DNA from: Thermodesulfovibrionales bacterium
GTDB taxonomy: Bacteria > Nitrospirota > Thermodesulfovibrionia > Thermodesulfovibrionales > UBA1546
DNA length: 5,732 bases
Assembly (NCBI GenBank): GCA_919901705.1
Contig: CAKKPR010000338.1
Location: forward strand, 1 to 5,732
Direction of reading: 5' to 3'
Part shown: in pieces, positions 1 to 3,015 of the stretch
Layout: every line of letters starts with the position of its first letter
Position numbering within the stretch: position 1 is the stretch's first letter
Notes under the pieces: generated by a model
The model's database searches: none
Seen by the model: the letters and a program-made list of their open reading frames with translations, nothing else
Told to the model about the DNA's origin: nothing
Translations under genes and position numbers: made by a program

Positions 1-82
1 GCGTGGCAATCTATATGCTCGCCAACAAGATTGCTTCACTTCGTTCGCAATGACAAACTATAGTTGCGTTCTTCGCAATAAC
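1..82. repeat. Dispersed intergenic repeat fragments (GCAATCT/AGATTGC hairpin type)
   Basis: This non-coding stretch downstream of the permease gene contains GCAATCT (6-12) and its exact inverted copy AGATTGC (28-34). The latter is followed by TTCACTTCGTTCGCAATGAC (35-54). Read on the minus strand this is the GTCATTGCGA...GAAGCAATCT pattern that I recognise as a common dispersed palindromic repeat in environmental bacterial genomes. A degenerate partial copy, GCGTTCTTCGCAATAAC, follows at 65-81. The element is probably truncated by the window edge. No ORF or convincing intrinsic terminator is visible here. The family assignment comes from memory of similar sequences, not from a search. Confidence 0.55.
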
Positions 83-92
83 ACTTATTATT

Positions 93-107
93 CTTCACTG
101 TTCACTA
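93..107 (-). repeat. Short heptamer-type repeat downstream of the permease gene
   Basis: On the minus strand this reads TAGTGAACAGTGAA, which is two near-copies of the heptamer GTGAACA/GTGAAGA. Its 10-bp core AGTGAACAGT (97-106) occurs again, exactly, in the array at the right end of the window (5702-5711 and 5716-5725). In both places it lies just beyond the 3' end of a gene and on that gene's sense strand. The copy is short, so chance similarity is possible. Confidence 0.4.
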
Positions 108-115
108 ACGGCTAT

Positions 116-1639
116 TTACTTAATCAGTATCGACATCCCGAACATCGGCCAGAATGTCTTGATAGCCAAGCCAAGAAATGCAATCAGAACAACACTTAAA
201 AGAAGTCCGTGTTTGAAAAATTCACCTGATGTAAACTGTTTTGATTCATAAGCTATTGCATTCGGCGCAGCGCCGATAAGAAGAACAAACGGCATTCCGG
301 CTGTAACAAGCGATGCGAAAAATATCACATCAGGCGAAACACCGAGATATTGAGCGACAACCAGCGAAACAGGAAGCGATATTGCTATCGCGGCAACGTT
401 CATGATGAAGTTTGTCATTATCAGAACAAAGGTGGCTATGCTCAAAACAAATACCAGCCAATGGGCATGCTGAAACATAACGAGCCAGTTTACGGCCATC
501 CACTGCGCAGCGCCTGTCTTCCACAGACAGAAACCTATACTCATCGCCCCGCTGAAGAGCAGGATAATATTCCAGGGGATCTCCTCAAGTTCCTTGACAG
601 TAAGAATTTTGAAAATAAAGAACATGAGTGTTGAAATGAGTATTAAGGTTGCCCTGTCCATTGTCTTTAATGCAGGTACGAAAGACTGCATTGACATAAG
701 AGCTACTACGCCCAAAACGGTAATGATGACGAACTTTTCGTTTCTCGTCATCGGTCCAAGTTCTTTGGAAAGCTTTTTAACCTTTTCTTTCAGTCCTGAG
801 ATGACCTTCTTTTCGGGCTTCAGGAATATCATTAAATAGCCCCATATCAGCAATACCATCACCCATCCGATAATGAACATGTATTTCGTAAGTTCAAAGA
901 AACCGATGCTCCTGCCGGTGAATTCCGCAAACATGCCCGCTCCTGCCGCGGCGCGAGCCGAGCCGAGGAATGTAATGATACTGCCTGCGCCTGCTGCATA
1001 GGCCATACCGATGAAGAGCGCTTTGCCGAAGTTTGTCTGCTTGTCACCTTCGCCGTAAAGAGCATAGATTGCCAGGAGTATGGGGAATACGGTAGCCGCA
1101 GCCGCGGTATGCGCCATAAGATGGGATAATCCGGCAGTTACAACAAGAGCGCCCAATAAAATCATGCTCGTTTTTTCACCCACAATTGCAAGCATCTTGT
1201 AGGCAAGTCTTTTTGTCAGTCCGGTTGTTGAAAACGCAAGTCCGACAACAACTGAACCGAAGATAAACATGACCGACGGGTCCATAAAATCCTTGAACGC
1301 GTCTTTTGCGGAGCGTATACTGAATAACGCCTGAAACACGCCGATCGCTATAGAGGTAACGCCGATCGGGAGGACTTCAAATACCCACCATACACCTGCA
1401 AGTATAAAGAGCGCTATGGCGCCTTTTCCCTCTCTTGATAAAGGAAATGCTTTCCCGGCAGGGTCAACTGCATCTCCCCACGCCGGCATAAAATAAATCC
1501 ACAGGAATAGTCCTAATCCCAATAAAATAAACATTACCCGCTTCCAGTCAAAAGGAACTTTTGATGGGCCTGCAACCAATATATCTGCTGGGGGCTCGGG
1601 TAAACCTTGTTTAGTCTTGATATCTTTTTCTTCCGGCAT
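116..1639 (-). CDS. DASS/SLC13-family anion permease (divalent anion:Na+ symporter-like)
   Basis: This is a 507-residue polytopic inner-membrane protein, a typical length for the DASS/SLC13 family, which imports sulfate or di- and tricarboxylates with sodium. A proline-rich cytoplasmic tail of about 30 residues precedes the first membrane segment (35-52). Many hydrophobic segments follow, interrupted by a charged loop at 273-302 that separates the two inverted halves. Family landmarks are the WWVFEVLPIGVTS region (84-96), the first hairpin tip SHLMAHTAAAAT (172-183), and the second repeat TNFIMNVAAIAISLP (409-423) with GAAPNAIAYESKQFTSGEFFKHG (456-478). The two SNT signature tripeptides that hold the substrate carboxylate in VcINDY are replaced by AHT (176-178) and MNV (413-415), so the substrate is uncertain. 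The start ATG at 1637-1639 is chosen because the Shine-Dalgarno GGGAGGTT lies just upstream, inside the last codons of the CBS gene. The stop and start are separated by one base, so translation is probably coupled. Confidence 0.88.
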   Translation of the reverse strand: MPEEKDIKTKQGLPEPPADILVAGPSKVPFDWKRVMFILLGLGLFLWIYFMPAWGDAVDPAGKAFPLSREGKGAIALFILAGVWWVFEVLPIGVTSIAIGVFQALFSIRSAKDAFKDFMDPSVMFIFGSVVVGLAFSTTGLTKRLAYKMLAIVGEKTSMILLGALVVTAGLSHLMAHTAAAATVFPILLAIYALYGEGDKQTNFGKALFIGMAYAAGAGSIITFLGSARAAAGAGMFAEFTGRSIGFFELTKYMFIIGWVMVLLIWGYLMIFLKPEKKVISGLKEKVKKLSKELGPMTRNEKFVIITVLGVVALMSMQSFVPALKTMDRATLILISTLMFFIFKILTVKELEEIPWNIILLFSGAMSIGFCLWKTGAAQWMAVNWLVMFQHAHWLVFVLSIATFVLIMTNFIMNVAAIAISLPVSLVVAQYLGVSPDVIFFASLVTAGMPFVLLIGAAPNAIAYESKQFTSGEFFKHGLLLSVVLIAFLGLAIKTFWPMFGMSILIK

Positions 1640-1640
1640 A

Positions 1641-2162
1641 TTAAACCTCCCTTAAGACAGCATCAGACAATTCATTAAATATCTCCAGCATTCTTACAAC
1701 GCCTATAAACTTTTTATCCTCAAGCACAGGCAGTAGAACCAGATTATTGTGAATCATCAGATATGCTGCTTTTGTTATGGGGTCATTCGGCTTAACAAAG
1801 AACTTTGCCGGAATCATTACCTCGCTTACAGGACGTTCTGCCAGCTCCTTTGCGCCCTTGTCAAACAAGGTGTCCCAGAGCACTGACAACCCTGACTCAT
1901 CTTCTGCGTGAACCTGCGCCTTGGTAGTCGGCTTTAAAAAATTTGGCTCAAGTCCCCTCATGATATCCTTTAGGCTTAAGGTGCCGAGAAGGTTGTACTT
2001 CTCGTCAAATACAAGCACTGCCATCGGGTGGTGGCATTTTTCACTGCTGAGCAGTGATTTTTTGACTATCCCTATGGCCTGCCTTATTGAGAACCAATAG
2101 GGGATATGCGGATACTCAAAGACATCGATCATCAACTCTTTTACAACTTTGTTTTGAGACAT
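1641..2162 (-). CDS. Two-CBS-domain regulatory protein
   Basis: This is a 173-residue soluble protein built from a tandem pair of CBS domains, a Bateman module. CBS1 covers about residues 6-72, with HPMAVLVFDEKYNLLGTLSLKDIM (45-68) as the typical strand-turn-strand-helix. CBS2 covers about 111-166, starting PVSEVMIPAKFFVKPNDPITKAAYLM and ending LLPVLEDKKFIGVVRMLEIFNEL. A polar linker (73-110) joins them. CBS pairs usually bind adenine nucleotides such as AMP, ATP or SAM and modulate a partner protein. No catalytic or DNA-binding domain is attached. Its place directly before the permease, with a one-base gap and with the permease's Shine-Dalgarno inside its last codons, makes the permease the likeliest partner (inference). 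The start ATG at 2160-2162 has a strong AAAGGAGG (2167-2174) ending 4 bases upstream. Confidence 0.85.
   Translation of the reverse strand: MSQNKVVKELMIDVFEYPHIPYWFSIRQAIGIVKKSLLSSEKCHHPMAVLVFDEKYNLLGTLSLKDIMRGLEPNFLKPTTKAQVHAEDESGLSVLWDTLFDKGAKELAERPVSEVMIPAKFFVKPNDPITKAAYLMIHNNLVLLPVLEDKKFIGVVRMLEIFNELSDAVLREV
1644..1651 (-). promoter_or_regulatory. Ribosome binding site of the permease, embedded in the end of the CBS gene
   Basis: On the minus strand the sequence GGGAGGTT overlaps the codons for the final residues R-E-V of the CBS protein. It is followed by TAA, one base, and the permease ATG. This fixes the permease start and indicates coupled translation. Confidence 0.8.
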
Positions 2163-2166
2163 AAAC

Positions 2167-2174
2167 CCTCCTTT
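2167..2174 (-). promoter_or_regulatory. Ribosome binding site of the CBS gene
   Basis: AAAGGAGG on the minus strand lies in the 17-bp gap between the repressor stop codon and the CBS gene ATG. It is nearly perfectly complementary to the 16S rRNA 3' end and supports the chosen start. Confidence 0.8.
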
Positions 2175-2179
2175 CTAAA

Positions 2180-2920
2180 TTATGCTGCTCTTCTTTCAAG
2201 CTCTATTAAAAATCTGAATCTATCAGGTCTTTTAACGGAACGCATATACATTATCTGGGTGTCTCCTGCATAAAAGTGCTGCGTCAGGAGCAATGCCGCT
2301 GAACCTTCTGATAACCCCAGGCGCCGGCTTTCATCAGCATTAAGGTAAATAATTTCAATATAATCTTTTACCTTTGTAATCTTAATGCCATGTTTTTTTT
2401 CGAAGATATCAAACAAAGAATTATTAGCAACATCTTCATTTAAAAGCGGTGGGCATATGTGATAGGGGATGTATGCCTCCTGAAGTAAAACAGGCTCATT
2501 ATCAACTGTCCGCAGTCGTTTGATGTAAATAACATGCTTGTTTTCAGGAATATTGAGCTTTATATCCAGATCATCAGTGGGCATCATTACTGTTTGAGCA
2601 AGCACTTCAGTTGAAAAATTTATACCTGCCTCAAGCATGAGCTCTCTGAAGCTTGTCAACATTGTAAGGCCTTCAGAAATAACCTTTTTGCATACAAAAG
2701 TCCCCTTGCCCTGCTGTCTCATTAAATAACCCTGTCGCACAAGCTCTAAAATAGCTGCTCTCACCGGCGCCTTGCTCACACCATAAATCTTGCAGAGTTC
2801 TTCTTCAGTAGGTATCTTTGAGGCAACGGTCCATTCTTTATCCTCAATTTTCTTTTTGATTATTTCCTCAAGTTGTAGATATAACTTTTGAGGGTTTTCT
2901 CTGTTAATTATTTCATCCAT
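2180..2920 (-). CDS. GntR-family (HutC/UTRA) transcriptional repressor
   Basis: This is a 246-residue cytoplasmic DNA-binding regulator, the usual size for the HutC branch. The N-terminal winged helix-turn-helix covers about residues 10-78. It includes LYLQLEEIIKKKI, the PTEEELCKIYGVSKAPVRAAILELVRQGYL recognition region (38-66), and the wing QQGKGTFV (69-76). The UTRA effector domain follows at about 86-241, with VIYIKRLRTVDNEPVLLQEAYIP (130-152) and the conserved end of the fold, SRRLGLSEGSAALLLTQ (198-214). UTRA domains bind small metabolites such as sugar phosphates, amino acids or other organic acids; which one is not visible here. It is the first gene of the operon with the CBS protein and permease, and probably controls that operon and the divergent gene. 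Start: an ATG at 2924-2926 is also possible (248 residues). The Shine-Dalgarno AAGGA (2928-2932) is only 1 base from it but 7 bases from the ATG at 2918-2920, so the shorter form is preferred. Confidence 0.88.
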   Translation of the reverse strand: MDEIINRENPQKLYLQLEEIIKKKIEDKEWTVASKIPTEEELCKIYGVSKAPVRAAILELVRQGYLMRQQGKGTFVCKKVISEGLTMLTSFRELMLEAGINFSTEVLAQTVMMPTDDLDIKLNIPENKHVIYIKRLRTVDNEPVLLQEAYIPYHICPPLLNEDVANNSLFDIFEKKHGIKITKVKDYIEIIYLNADESRRLGLSEGSAALLLTQHFYAGDTQIMYMRSVKRPDRFRFLIELERRAA

Positions 2921-2927
2921 GTGCATA

Positions 2928-2932
2928 TCCTT
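2928..2932 (-). promoter_or_regulatory. Ribosome binding site deciding the repressor start
   Basis: AAGGA on the minus strand sits 1 base before the first ATG (2926) and 7 bases before the second (2920). Only the second spacing is suitable, which favours initiation at 2920. Confidence 0.6.
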
Positions 2933-2972
2933 ATATCATTATAATATTATTTATAAGTAATTATAATGATAT
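2933..2972. promoter_or_regulatory. Candidate GntR operator (13-bp perfect inverted repeat)
   Basis: ATATCATTATAAT (2933-2945) and ATTATAATGATAT (2960-2972) are exact reverse complements, separated by 14 bp. Each arm contains the self-complementary octamer ATTATAAT (2938-2945 and 2960-2967), so the octamer centres are 22 bp apart, about two helical turns. The right arm covers the -10 box of the leftward promoter and the left arm lies near or just past its start point, so a bound dimer pair would block transcription. GntR-family regulators commonly autoregulate through palindromes in their own promoter. Assignment to this particular repressor is inferred from position only. Confidence 0.6.
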
Positions 2973-2988
2973 GCTTAATGCTTGTCAA
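2960..2988 (-). promoter_or_regulatory. Consensus sigma-70 promoter of the repressor/CBS/permease operon
   Basis: Read on the minus strand, the -35 box TTGACA (2983-2988) and -10 box TATAAT (2960-2965) are both exact consensus with a 17-bp spacer. Transcription should start near 2953, giving a leader of about 30 bases that contains the repressor's Shine-Dalgarno. A consensus promoter this strong would be expected to need repression, which agrees with the overlapping inverted repeat. Confidence 0.75.
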
Positions 2989-3010
2989 GAGTTTTTTTTT
3001 AGTTTATAAT
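2982..3010 (+). promoter_or_regulatory. Near-consensus promoter of the dikinase-like gene
   Basis: The -35 box TTGTCA (2982-2987, five of six consensus bases) and -10 box TATAAT (3005-3010) are separated by 17 bp, which include a run of nine T (2992-3000). The -35 is the same DNA as the leftward -35 box, read from the other strand. The expected start point, about 3016-3018, coincides with the ATG of the gene. The transcript would then be nearly or fully leaderless, consistent with the lack of a properly spaced Shine-Dalgarno. Confidence 0.6.
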
Positions 3011-3015
3011 CAGGC

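Noticed and set aside
350..839. Plus-strand open frames opposite the permease gene
   Set aside because: They are shadows of the permease gene: no ribosome binding sites, no recognisable protein features, and the minus-strand frame has clear family motifs.
2393..2400. T8 tract in the repressor gene as a slippage switch
   Set aside because: It encodes ordinary Glu-Lys-Lys codons, is shorter than the other tracts, and nothing else suggests variability.
2981..3000. CTTGTCAAG followed by T9 as an intrinsic terminator
   Set aside because: The stem would have only four pairs with a one-base loop, which cannot form a stable hairpin. The site is better explained as the shared -35 element and spacer.
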